Of a DNA stretch of 64,000 nucleotides, positions 18,177 to 27,800 are shown in pieces; the first letter of the stretch is position 1, and every line of letters starts with the position of its first letter. Made by a program: the position numbers and the translations under genes. The notes below the pieces were generated by a model. The model did no database searches and had not been told where the DNA came from. It saw nothing but the letters and a program-made list of their open reading frames with translations. Where the stretch lies: contig JAQJDB010000007.1 in assembly GCA_032139905.1 (NCBI GenBank), positions 248,001-312,000 on the forward strand, read 5' to 3'. The stretch comes from Nitrospira sp. MA-1. Its GTDB lineage: Bacteria > Nitrospirota > Nitrospiria > Nitrospirales > UBA8639.

Positions 18177-19400
18177 TTACCATAAAGCTTCAAGAATTTT
18201 TGACATATCCCATCCTTCCCGAGAAGGGTCCAGGGCTTTTTCAATTGATCGAAAAGGTGTTGTTGGGCTTTGTGCCGCCAGATCAATGATTGCCTGCTCG
18301 GGATAGGGTTGGTCCAGAGAGTCCTTAAGTAATTTAATGGTAGGGGTCATTCGGCTATGACTAGAAACCCACACGACTACGGCCTGTTCGCCGGTATTCA
18401 GGCGAACCAGGGAACCAATTGGATATACACCTAAGAGTTGGATTAATTGTTGTACAAGATACAGATGGTATTGCCCTTCGACAGCAGCCTGATAGAGTTC
18501 GGATAAGGCCCGGGCGGGCGGCACAGGTGGACAGCTGCATCGTCCACTAATTTGTGCGTCATAGGTGTCGGCAATGCTCAGTATTTGGGTGAGTTCCGAA
18601 ATCTGAAGCCCTCGTAATCCCTTGGGGTAGCCGGATCCGTCAAGCCGTTCATGGTGTTCCAAGACCATCCGTTTCGACTCGTCAGGGATATCCGGGAATT
18701 GCTTAAGAATAGCCACGCCTATTTCGCAATGCGCGTGCATCAGTTTCTGCTCTTGCGGTGTGAAGCGCTCCACCTTTCGGATCATATTCAATGGGAGGCG
18801 AAGTTGTCCGACGTCGTGGAGAAGGGCGGCTAGCCCAACGAGTTTTAATTGCGTCGGATCGCAGCCGTGTTCTTGTCCGATTGCCATGGCTAACATGCCC
18901 GTATCTACCCCATGAGAGGCCAGGTTGGGATCGAAGCGACGCATTTGAATCAGCGATACCATGGCGGCCTGATGGTCTAAAATCCCATCAAGCAGGATGC
19001 TGACCACACTTCGGACTTCTTGGACGTGCTGGGGAGTGGGTGCTTCCATCTGATGGAAAAATACCTCCATGGTGGAGATCGCTTCCGCGCGAAGGAGACG
19101 TGCGGCTTCAATATCTTCCGGATTGGGCCCTGAGCCAACCCAGGGGGATGTGAACGGGGTTGTGTGAGAAAGATCCTGGTCCTCTGATGTGTGCTGAACG
19201 TCACTTGTCTCGGCAATATCGCATCCTTTTTCGGTGTCGATCTGGACTTCCTTGATTCCGTAATTGCGCAATAAGGCAATCTCATCCTCTCGTTTGATCG
19301 TCCATTTGTGTCGGAGAAACGGGGTTTTGAACCATGATCGGTCCATGCCGGTGATATACATCCCAGGCCTCAGGTCCTGAATGGAAATACGTTTAATCAT
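18177..19400 (-). CDS. HD-GYP phosphodiesterase with N-terminal DUF3391 (probable c-di-GMP hydrolase)
   Basis: A protein of about 407 residues. DUF3391 covers the N-terminus (MIKRISIQDLRPGMYITG; DRSWFKTPFL). The HD-GYP domain has the HD pair in ALLHDVGQLRLP and an intact HHERLDGSGYPKGL motif. In the usual HDxGK motif the Lys is Gln here, which may alter metal binding. Such proteins break down c-di-GMP. ATG 19400 matches the N-terminus of the paralogue at 34495; a GTG at 19436 is also possible. Its neighbourhood with the tad locus and riboswitch suggests a role in pilus control. Confidence 0.88.
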   Translation of the reverse strand: MIKRISIQDLRPGMYITGMDRSWFKTPFLRHKWTIKREDEIALLRNYGIKEVQIDTEKGCDIAETSDVQHTSEDQDLSHTTPFTSPWVGSGPNPEDIEAARLLRAEAISTMEVFFHQMEAPTPQHVQEVRSVVSILLDGILDHQAAMVSLIQMRRFDPNLASHGVDTGMLAMAIGQEHGCDPTQLKLVGLAALLHDVGQLRLPLNMIRKVERFTPQEQKLMHAHCEIGVAILKQFPDIPDESKRMVLEHHERLDGSGYPKGLRGLQISELTQILSIADTYDAQISGRCSCPPVPPARALSELYQAAVEGQYHLYLVQQLIQLLGVYPIGSLVRLNTGEQAVVVWVSSHSRMTPTIKLLKDSLDQPYPEQAIIDLAAQSPTTPFRSIEKALDPSREGWDMSKILEALW

Positions 19401-19628
19401 GGTGCAAGGTTGGGCAAAAGGGGATAAAAAACGCACCAGATGAGATATGAGATGTACAGATGGGTACCAACCAGCCGGGGGCCGGATAGAATTGTGTCAA
19501 TGGTAACCATATTCCCGAAAAAGGGCAAGAAGATGCTAGGGCTGAACCAGCCCGCCAAAGGCTCGACTGAAGTGGTTGACGCAAGATCGAAACGATGAGC
19601 AAATTTTTGGAGAAAAACATGAGAAGGA

Positions 19629-20201
19629 TTAGGAGGAGCGTTTGAGAATTCGATCAATGCGGCCGGCAATTTCCGTCGCTTCCTTCTGGTGATCTCCCGC
19701 CAATAGGAGGGCATGGTAGTTTTGCAGGGTTGAGAGTAATTGCGGGTCCGAAAGTCCCCAGGACTTTTCTCGAAGGGCCAAGGCTCGTTTGAGAAGTGGG
19801 CGGGCCATCTCTAATTGGTTTTTCTGCTGATACAACGAGGCGAGTGCGGCTAAAGGATCGGCCATCCGAAGATGTTCAGCACCCAACGATTGAGCCAGCA
19901 AGGGCAAGGCTTCCCAATAATAGGCTTCGGCCAGACTCTCTTCTCCTTCTAGCCGGGCGACCTCTCCCAACTGAAAAATTACCAGCGCATATCGTTCATC
20001 GGTCGGCCCATGTTTGCGAACGGACGGTAACAGACTATGAAGCAGGTCTTTGGCTTCTTGAAATTGTCCACGGGTGATATTCGCATGGACTTGCTCCCAT
20101 TGCCGATCCCATTCGGAGGATGTCGGGCATCCGGTAAGCAAAGAAATGAGGCCTGCAAGCAGCCACCATAAAAATAATGTTCGGTGTGCGGGGTGTTTCA
20201 T
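19629..20201 (-). CDS. TPR-repeat lipoprotein
   Basis: A 190-residue predicted lipoprotein. The signal peptide ends in GLISLLTGC (lipobox), and about three to four TPR-like units follow (GQFQEAKDLLHSLL; ESLAEAYYWEALPLL; NQLEMARPLLKRALALREK). The precise role is unknown; such proteins scaffold envelope complexes. It precedes the HD-GYP gene on the same strand with about 230 bases between, so shared transcription is uncertain. Confidence 0.75.
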   Translation of the reverse strand: MKHPAHRTLFLWWLLAGLISLLTGCPTSSEWDRQWEQVHANITRGQFQEAKDLLHSLLPSVRKHGPTDERYALVIFQLGEVARLEGEESLAEAYYWEALPLLAQSLGAEHLRMADPLAALASLYQQKNQLEMARPLLKRALALREKSWGLSDPQLLSTLQNYHALLLAGDHQKEATEIAGRIDRILKRSS

Positions 20202-20366
20202 AAATATCGGAGGACGAGTCTTTACGCCTGACTAGGGAGCCAAGTAAGTGAAGAACCACGCGTGTTAGAAGTTGGGCCCGATCATGGGAAAATCCTGTGG
20301 CATTCTGGACATTTTCTGTCACTCTTTGTAGGGTACCCGGGTGCAAGACCTGTGACGGAGATGAAG

Positions 20367-21839
20367 ATGATTGACCAAGTATTGCGATATTGCCAGGAGG
20401 ATGTGTGGAAGGAGGATGTCAATGCGCTAACCGGTTTTCGACAGTTCGGCGTCAAAACCTTGCGTTTGGCATTGGTGGCGGTCGCCGAATTTCAGGAAAG
20501 TGTCCTGAGTATTCGAGCCACCAGTTTGGTCTACACCACTCTCCTCTCCCTGGTTCCGTTTTTAGCGGTCACCTTTTCGGTCCTCAAAGCCTTCGGCATT
20601 CATCAAAAGATCCAACCTATTCTGGCGCAAGCGTTGGATCCGCTCGGGCCCAAGGGAATTGAGATTACCACGAATATCATCCAGTTTGTCGACAACATGA
20701 AAGTTGGTGTTTTGGGGGCGGTGGGCGTTGCGGGACTGTTCTATACCACATATTCGCTCATCGAAAAAATTGAAGAGGCACTGAACTCAATTTGGCGGGT
20801 TGATGCAGGTCGCCCTTTGGCCCGAAGGGTCACCGATTATTTAAGTGTCGTCCTCGTGGGTCCTGTATTCGTCTTTACGGCCTTCGGACTCACGGCCTCG
20901 GCGCAAAGTCATTGGCTTGTCCAAAAAATTCTGGAAGTCCAGCCGCTTGGCCATCTGATGGTCGTGCTCACCAATCTGCTGCCCTTCTTTTTTATGTGCC
21001 TGGTGTTTACGTTTATTTACAAGTTTCTGCCCTATACAAACGTCAAATTTAACTCAGCGCTTGTGGGAGGGGTGACGGCAGGACTGCTCTGGCAAGTGGC
21101 CGGATTGGCGTTTGCATCCTTTGTCGTAGGGACAGGACGATATAGTGCCATTTACTCAGGCTTTGCCGTGCTTATCCTCTTTCTCATTTGGCTCTACGTC
21201 GGGTGGCTCATTGTACTGGCGGGAGCTCAAGTCGCCTATTATCATCAGCACCCATCCGCATATCTGCTTCATTTGGGTCGAAAGCGCCAGACTCCACTCT
21301 TTCGAGAATACCTCACGCTGTCATTGCTCACGCATATTACCCGCCGGTTTTTATTGGGGAAGCCGCCTCTCCAGGTAGAGCAGTTAGCTCGCGCGCAGGG
21401 TGTGCCTCTAACCTTGGTGGAGTCGCTCATCGATGATCTGGTGAAAGGGCAGATGGTTGTGAAAGGTGATGACCCCAAAGGATTGGTATTGGCCCAGGCA
21501 CCGGAAAACATTCCGGTTGTCGAGGTGTTACGAGTGGTGCAGCATCAATCCCATGGCGGACCCCAAGCCTTTACGGTAGGGACCGATATCATTAGTCGGG
21601 TGCTTATGCGTCGGGATGCGGCGGTGGAGGCTGCTTTGGAAGGTATGACATTGCGGGATTTACTACGACGTCAACCTGAAGTCGTTGAAGAAGAGGCTGG
21701 AACCGACCATCCCCAGACCCAAGATTCTGGTGGGGCTTTTCATCCTGAGTCGGAGGGTGAGGATCCCGGTCCTCCAGACCACCTCCAAGAATCCAGACAA
21801 GCCGACCCTCCTGTCGTTGGGAAAGGGCCGGGAAGGTAA
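20367..21839 (+). CDS. YihY/BrkB-family inner-membrane protein
   Basis: A protein of about 490 residues. The N-terminal two thirds carry six membrane helices with family motifs (LSIRATSLVYTTLLSLVPFLAV, in part; YTTYSLIEKIEEALNSIWRV; YSAIYSGFAVLILFLIWLYVGW, in part). A winged-helix-like C-terminal extension follows (LLGKPPLQVEQLARAQGVPL; VESLIDDLVKGQMVV), then an acidic tail. The family was once called RNase BN; its biochemical role is unclear. The frame opens at 20262; ATG 20367 is preferred because GGAG lies 6-7 bases upstream. Confidence 0.85.
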   Translation: MIDQVLRYCQEDVWKEDVNALTGFRQFGVKTLRLALVAVAEFQESVLSIRATSLVYTTLLSLVPFLAVTFSVLKAFGIHQKIQPILAQALDPLGPKGIEITTNIIQFVDNMKVGVLGAVGVAGLFYTTYSLIEKIEEALNSIWRVDAGRPLARRVTDYLSVVLVGPVFVFTAFGLTASAQSHWLVQKILEVQPLGHLMVVLTNLLPFFFMCLVFTFIYKFLPYTNVKFNSALVGGVTAGLLWQVAGLAFASFVVGTGRYSAIYSGFAVLILFLIWLYVGWLIVLAGAQVAYYHQHPSAYLLHLGRKRQTPLFREYLTLSLLTHITRRFLLGKPPLQVEQLARAQGVPLTLVESLIDDLVKGQMVVKGDDPKGLVLAQAPENIPVVEVLRVVQHQSHGGPQAFTVGTDIISRVLMRRDAAVEAALEGMTLRDLLRRQPEVVEEEAGTDHPQTQDSGGAFHPESEGEDPGPPDHLQESRQADPPVVGKGPGR

Positions 21840-21866
21840 TCAGCCTATGGTGATAAAAGGAACAAG

Positions 21867-23315
21867 ATGAATATGTGGATTGTCCCGGGTGCGCCGTTGA
21901 TGGAGGGCCAAGGCTGGCGGATTTGGTGTTCGAAAAAAGGGGAAGGCAACTTTTCTCCGCCGCAAATCGAGGTGCGGCAGAAGAATGCGACGGTCCCGTC
22001 AGAGAATACATGGACACTCCTCCCCCAACTTCCAGGATTGAAGCGGCGAATGGGCGTGATGGTCCTTACGCTCAACACTCCAGGTCCGCCAGAAGGCGCT
22101 CTCTATTCGGTCACCCTGTCAACAAATCAAGAGAGCCAGGTCTTTCAATGGTGGACGATGCCGTACCACCTCGCCGCTCAACAGGTGACCTTTCTGTTTG
22201 CCTCCTGCTTTTGGCATAACAATGATCGCGAGGGATATTACCGGTCCGGTCTTCAGGAGTTGGGCCAGTTGGCTCATCCGCACTTTAAATTATTACTGGG
22301 TGATCAGGTGTATGGAGACTGGCCGAATGCGTGGGATTTAGGCGATGAGGGCATCGAACTCTATGCGAAGCGATACGCCCAATATTGGGGAGATGAGGCC
22401 TATCGGGAAGCTTTACAAATCTGCCCGAACTTTTTTACCTGTGACGACCATGAATACTGGAACGATTATCCTGAAAAACAAATCCAATTACCTCAGACCT
22501 GGTATTCGAAGAATTGTAAAAAATACGGAGGAGGGGCTGAAGACCTCTATTACCAGTATCAACGATGTTTGAATCCTGACGAGGCTCGCTGGTACCGGTT
22601 TGAGATCAATCCGGTCTCGTTTTTTATGACCGACACCCGTTCAGAGCGCGAAAGGTGTAACGACAAAGGGACCAGTCATTTCATGTCAGAGGAACAGTGG
22701 GTGGCGCTGGAAGCCTGGCAACAGGGATTAACGGGGCCCGGAGTCTTGGGGCTGGGCCAACCACTCTTTCAAAAAGACGGGGATTTCCGTGACCATTCCT
22801 TGTCGAATTTCAAGCAGGACTACGCCCGTCTCTGGCGGGTGATCGAACGGTCCTTAGCCGGACAGAATGCCCAACAGCGGCCACATGACATCCTGATTCT
22901 GTCCGGGGATATTCATACGGGTCGATATGCGGAAGCCCATGGGCCAATTTCCGATGCCCCCTATGGGGTGCCGGAATTCATTGCCTCGCCGGCAGCCATG
23001 ATCAATCCAGGTAATACCAGACCCGAAGCCCCGCCAGAAAAAATCCGGGTCCTTCCCAATGCGGAAGGAAAGGAGTCGGTGTGGCGGATCGATCCTCATA
23101 CGAACATCGATATCATGACCATTCAAAATAATGTGGGTCTCGTGCGCATGGTGTCCGGAAGTCAGAATGGGGGATCGCCACGAGTCCGATTCGAATTGGA
23201 ATTATGGAGTCTGCCGGCCAAGGTTATTGAAATTGATTGGGATGAAACCGCTCCACCTCAAGGTCTGGGTGGTCCCCTGAGGTGCTTGTGGAAGAAGGAG
23301 TTGTTGCTCCGGTAA
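21867..23315 (+). CDS. PhoD-like metallophosphatase
   Basis: A 482-residue protein with the PhoD-type metallophosphatase core. Visible motifs are FASCF at the domain start, LLLGDQVYGDWP, FTCDDHEYWNDYP and LILSGDIHTGRYAEAHG, which supply the metal-binding Asp, Asn and His residues of the family. I see no Tat or Sec signal, so it may be cytoplasmic, unlike classical PhoD. The substrate is unknown. It starts 27 bases after the YihY gene, so the two may share a transcript, together with the following gene. Confidence 0.85.
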   Translation: MNMWIVPGAPLMEGQGWRIWCSKKGEGNFSPPQIEVRQKNATVPSENTWTLLPQLPGLKRRMGVMVLTLNTPGPPEGALYSVTLSTNQESQVFQWWTMPYHLAAQQVTFLFASCFWHNNDREGYYRSGLQELGQLAHPHFKLLLGDQVYGDWPNAWDLGDEGIELYAKRYAQYWGDEAYREALQICPNFFTCDDHEYWNDYPEKQIQLPQTWYSKNCKKYGGGAEDLYYQYQRCLNPDEARWYRFEINPVSFFMTDTRSERERCNDKGTSHFMSEEQWVALEAWQQGLTGPGVLGLGQPLFQKDGDFRDHSLSNFKQDYARLWRVIERSLAGQNAQQRPHDILILSGDIHTGRYAEAHGPISDAPYGVPEFIASPAAMINPGNTRPEAPPEKIRVLPNAEGKESVWRIDPHTNIDIMTIQNNVGLVRMVSGSQNGGSPRVRFELELWSLPAKVIEIDWDETAPPQGLGGPLRCLWKKELLLR

Positions 23316-23398
23316 TGGATTATTCGACTCGATGGGTCATGGATGCCAGCCTATGTCCTGTGTGCGTTTTCTAAGCCTCGTCTAGAAAGGAACTCATC

Positions 23399-24184
23399 AT
23401 GCGCCATTCTCAAACTTCGACCAGAAATCCGGACATTAAAGACTGGACCAGCAAATATGGAAAACGCACCAACCTGCAATTTTTTAATGATGCGTTTGCG
23501 TACTTGCAGAAACAGGATATTGGCAATCGTGGATTGATGACCGTAGTGTTGATCGGCAGCCGGGATGTTCCCGGGCATACGCTACGAACCGCCCAGTCCA
23601 TGTTGCGTTGGGATCTCCGCCCGAGTTTTTGGTCGCATGTCTTTGTGGTGGCGGAAACGGTGACCTCTCGAACCTCGCTGAGATCCCTGCCGATCCTGGA
23701 AATCCCGCTGCATCCACGGAATGGGATCTTTCCAAGGCCGGAATGTAATGGCATCAACGGAGGCACCTTAGGCCTGTATGAGAATAAGGATATTGATGCC
23801 AATGTGGGGTTGGTGGCGGTAAGCATGTCAGACGAGGATGCCAAGAAACTTAAGAAACGGGCGATGAACTGGAATCAGGATCGTGTGCGTTACAATTTTT
23901 GGGAGATGTTGGGAGTTTGGCAAAGTTATCTCTGGTCCCAAGGGGCCAAACGCAATCCGTTGCGGGAAGGCACGCCGATCGCGGCGTCCTCCTATATTGA
24001 ATTCATCTTTGAAGGACTCGGCTTGGGTGTGACACCGGGTACCTCGGAACGTAATAGCGCCCCGGAGCATCTCTGGAATGCGGCCTGCTGGTGGCACAAG
24101 GCCTTCAAGGAACAAGACCGGAAAGTGGCCGGGGTGTTTGTTGCTCGAGATCGCGGGTGTGCCATGGCCGGTTGCGACGAATAG
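23399..24184 (+). CDS. Unrecognised protein, possibly NlpC/P60-like fold without the catalytic Cys
   Basis: A 261-residue soluble protein with an intact frame and AAGGAA upstream of the ATG. I do not recognise it firmly. Two segments recall permuted papain-like (YiiX/NlpC type) proteins: WSHVFVVAE, and AASSYIEFIFEGLGLGVTPG, which resembles the CSEFV...G..LTPG part of that fold with Ser where Cys is expected. No signal peptide is apparent. It follows the PhoD-like gene by about 80 bases and may be in the same operon. Confidence 0.6.
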   Translation: MRHSQTSTRNPDIKDWTSKYGKRTNLQFFNDAFAYLQKQDIGNRGLMTVVLIGSRDVPGHTLRTAQSMLRWDLRPSFWSHVFVVAETVTSRTSLRSLPILEIPLHPRNGIFPRPECNGINGGTLGLYENKDIDANVGLVAVSMSDEDAKKLKKRAMNWNQDRVRYNFWEMLGVWQSYLWSQGAKRNPLREGTPIAASSYIEFIFEGLGLGVTPGTSERNSAPEHLWNAACWWHKAFKEQDRKVAGVFVARDRGCAMAGCDE

Positions 24185-24227
24185 GTTCTAGATGTATAAG
24201 GATGTTACGGTTAGGGCCGTGGCTGGA

Positions 24228-24640
24228 ATTCCGTCATTCCCGCAGTAGTAAGCGGGAATCCATCTGAGAAGAATCCTGATAGATTCCCGATGAATGATGT
24301 TGGGAACTACACCGTGTTTTCTCGTATCTCCGAAGGCAAGTCTTTTCCCCTTTGTGCCGCCGAGTCCCAAGTTTTTATCTACTTCTTCCTGCTCCTCCTC
24401 GGGCTTTACTTTATCTGCTGACTGGCATGTATGTGACTGGACGAGAGATGCCGGGTTTCGGCCCGGCAGCCGAGGTCCTTTTGTTTCGGCAAAAGGACCC
24501 AAAACCACTGACGCCCCGCCCTTCTCATCTGATTGATCGGACGCTAAACACGGGGGAGCGGGCCAACTCGCTACGCACACACAAGGCCCGCCAAGACAAA
24601 GAGCGTCCGATCAGGGGACGGGCGGCAGGCGTCGGAGAAG
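24228..24640. repeat. Intergenic element made of several perfect hairpins
   Basis: Four structures stand in line. ATTCCCGC/GCGGGAAT lies near 24233-24260. TGCCGGG-TTTCGG-CCCGGCA is at 24449-24468. GGTCCTTTTG-TTTCGG-CAAAAGGACC is at 24474-24499, with the same TTTCGG loop. The perfect 12-bp pair TGATCGGACGCT (24534-24545) and AGCGTCCGATCA (24602-24613) is nested inside GACGCC/GGCGTC (24510, 24628) and encloses GCGGGCC/GGCCCGC. Open frames across it are spurious. It resembles multi-copy palindromic intergenic repeats; copy number elsewhere in the genome cannot be seen here. Confidence 0.7.
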
Positions 24641-24898
24641 GGAGGGGCTAGAGACTTCAAGGGATTCGATGTTGAATGGCAGGCGCTCCTGGCATGATTC
24701 CAACACAAGAATGTTTCGGAAATTGTTTGGAAGATGGATCAGTCTCCTGTTCCATTCCTTCCGCACAGGCTTTACTTTTTTCTTGCCACTGTCCATCATA
24801 AGCGATTGCAGAATCATTGAATTCTCAGGCGCTTAAAGAGGTAATATCCCAATGTGAAAGGGACATTGGATTAGATAATCAAACGGGATTCACTCGAG

Positions 24899-27800
24899 AT
24901 GCCAAAAAAAATTAATTCCCCCCTTTCTGGAAATCAGCCACGAATCTTTCTCTCTTACGCCCGGGAAGATGGCGAAGACTTCGCGCGTGACCTTCGGAAA
25001 AAGCTCACCGAACCTGAAGATCCGGGCCAGCCAAAATTTTCCCTCTGGCAAGACCGCACGCAAATGGAAGGGGGCAAAGACTGGTGGGACCAAATTCTGG
25101 AAGCACTCAAGCAGGTGGAATACATGGTCCTGGTTATGACTCAAGCCGCATTGGTCTCGCCCATCGTCAGAAAAGAATGGCGGCAGGCACGGCAGGAAGG
25201 GGTTGGTGTCATTCCGGTCTTTGGGCAACCCGACCTGGATCTGTCCCAACTCCCTCGCTGGATGCGGGATGTGCATTGGGTTGATACCGACGTCCCTGAA
25301 CAATGGACCCGCTTTATCCGCACGCTGGAGAGTCCGTATCAGGGTACGCGGGTGTCATTCATGCCCGATGACCTCCCGGCCGGCTTCGTGCCTCGGCTCA
25401 AAGAATTCGAAGAACTGGCCGGAAGCCTGCTGGACCCAAAGCAGGAGGAGCCGGTCGCCATCACTGCTGCCCTGAAAGGCGCCGGGGGCTATGGGAAGAC
25501 GACGCTGGCCAAGGCCCTCTGTCACGATGAACGGATACAGCATGCCTTTCACGACGGCATTCTCTGGGTCACGCTGGGTGAACAACCCAATACCATGGCC
25601 GGATTGACGAAACTCTATGCCCCCCTCACCGAGGAACGTCCCAACTTTGTGGACGAAGAAGATGCCTTGGCTCGGCTGGCTGAGGTCTTGGGAGACAAAG
25701 ATTGTCTGATGGTCATTGACGATGTCTGGAATGCCGCACATTTGCGCCCGTTCCTGCGTGGAGGCAAACGGTGCGCGCGGATCATTACCACAAGAGACAG
25801 CTGCACACTTCCTGAAACCGCCAGACTTCGGGTGCCGGTGGATGCCATGCAACAACAGGAAGCGTTGGCCCTGTTAGCCTTCGATCTGCCGGCCAATGAT
25901 TTGGCAAATGCCGAAACTACAGCGCTTCAATCCTTAGCCGCACGATTAGGGGGATGGCCGTTCTTGTTGAAGTTAGTCAATGGCGCCCTCCGGGAACGGG
26001 TGAACACGATGAGGCAGCCCCTTCCAGCCGCGTTGGTTTATGTGCAAAAAGCCTTAGAAAAGCGTGGTCTCACCGCATTTGATGCCAGAAATCCAGTCGA
26101 ACGCAACCAAGCTGTGGCTGCTACCCTCACGGCTAGTTTCGAACATCTGAAAGAAGACGAACTCGTCCGCTATCAGGAACTCGCAATCTTTCCCGAGGAT
26201 GTCGAAATTCCGCTGATGGCGATCGCCAAACTCTGGAATGCAACCGGAGGTTTGGACGACTTCGACACAGAGGAACTCTGCACCCGGTTGAATCAATTAT
26301 CACTTCTTTTGTCCTACGATCCCACCACACAACGAATCCAATTGCATGATGTGGTGCGAACCTATCTGGAAGAACAAGTGGCTTCGCATTTACCGGGACT
26401 TCATGGACAATTTCTTGATACCTACGACCTGAAGCATGAACCAATCAAATCCGCACAAGACCCTTATCTCTGCCGCTACCTGGCCTATCATCTGGTCAGG
26501 GCCGAGCGGTGGGAGGAGTTAAAAAACTTTCTTCTGAATGTGGACTGGCTCTATGCCAAGTTGGAAACGTTAGATGTGCCGGCTCTGCTCTCGGATTTTG
26601 ATTGGATAAGGAGTGAGGAAATCTTCAGCGTGGTTCAGGGAGCCATCAGACTCTCAGCACATATTGTAGGAAAAGATCCGAAACAATTGGTAGGGCAATT
26701 GCTCGGTCGTTTACAAAATGAAGACTCTACTGAAATCAAGAATTTGGTTGAGAAGTCTAAACGATGGAGAAAACACCAGTGGCTCCGGCCGTTGCAAGGA
26801 AGTCTAATTGCGCCGGGGGGGCCACTCATTCGGACTCTCAGCGGACATAGTGCCTTAGTAAATGCAATTGCGGTAACGCCAGATGGGACGAGGGTGATTT
26901 CGGCCTCGTATGATCAGACGTGCATTGTGTGGGATCTAGCCACAGGGCAGGGGTTATACACTTTAAGCGGACATTATGATTCGGTGAGGGCGGTGGCTGT
27001 GACGGCGGATGGGATACGGGCGATTTCGGCCTCCCAGGATGGGACTTGCATTGTGTGGGATTTGATGACAGGGCAGAAGTTACAGACTTTTCACGGGCAT
27101 CATGGTGGGGTAAATGCGGTGGCGGTGACGCCGGATGGGAGGTGGGCGATTTCGGCCTCCCAGGATCAGACATGTATCGTGTGGGACTTGAGGACGGGGA
27201 ATGAGTTGCAGATCTTTCGCGGGCATCGTGGCTGGGTGAGCGCAGTGGTGGTGACGATTGAGGGGACACGGGCGATTTCCGCCTCGGAGGATGGAACGTG
27301 CATTGTGTGGGACCTACACACGGGGAAGGAACTGCATACCTTACGGCGCGGACATCCTGGCCAGGTGAGCGCGGTGGCGGTGATGGCGGATGTGACGCGG
27401 GCGGTTTTGGCCACGACTGATCAGACATGCATCGTGTGGGATCTGGGCACGGGGCAGGAGCTGCAGACCTTAAGGTTGAATCGTGCCTCGGGGAGGGCAA
27501 TGGCGGTGACGGCGGATGGGACGCGGGCCATTTTGGCCACGACTGATCAGACCTGCATCGTGTGCGACCTTGGCATGGGGCTAGAACTGCAGACTTTATA
27601 CGGGCATAGTGGCCCGGTGACAGCGGTTGCGGTGACCGCGGATGGAACGCGGGCGGTTTCCGCCTCAATCGATTGGACGTGCAAAGTGTGGGATCTTAGC
27701 GTGGGGCAGGAGCTGCAGACCTTACGCGGGCATCGTGACTGGGTGACTGCGGTGGTGGTGACGGGGGATGGGACGCGGGCGATTTCGGCTTCGGGAGATC

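Noticed and set aside
24188-24580. A 130-residue minus-strand frame
   Set aside because: It translates the palindromic intergenic element, and no ribosome binding site or domain supports it.
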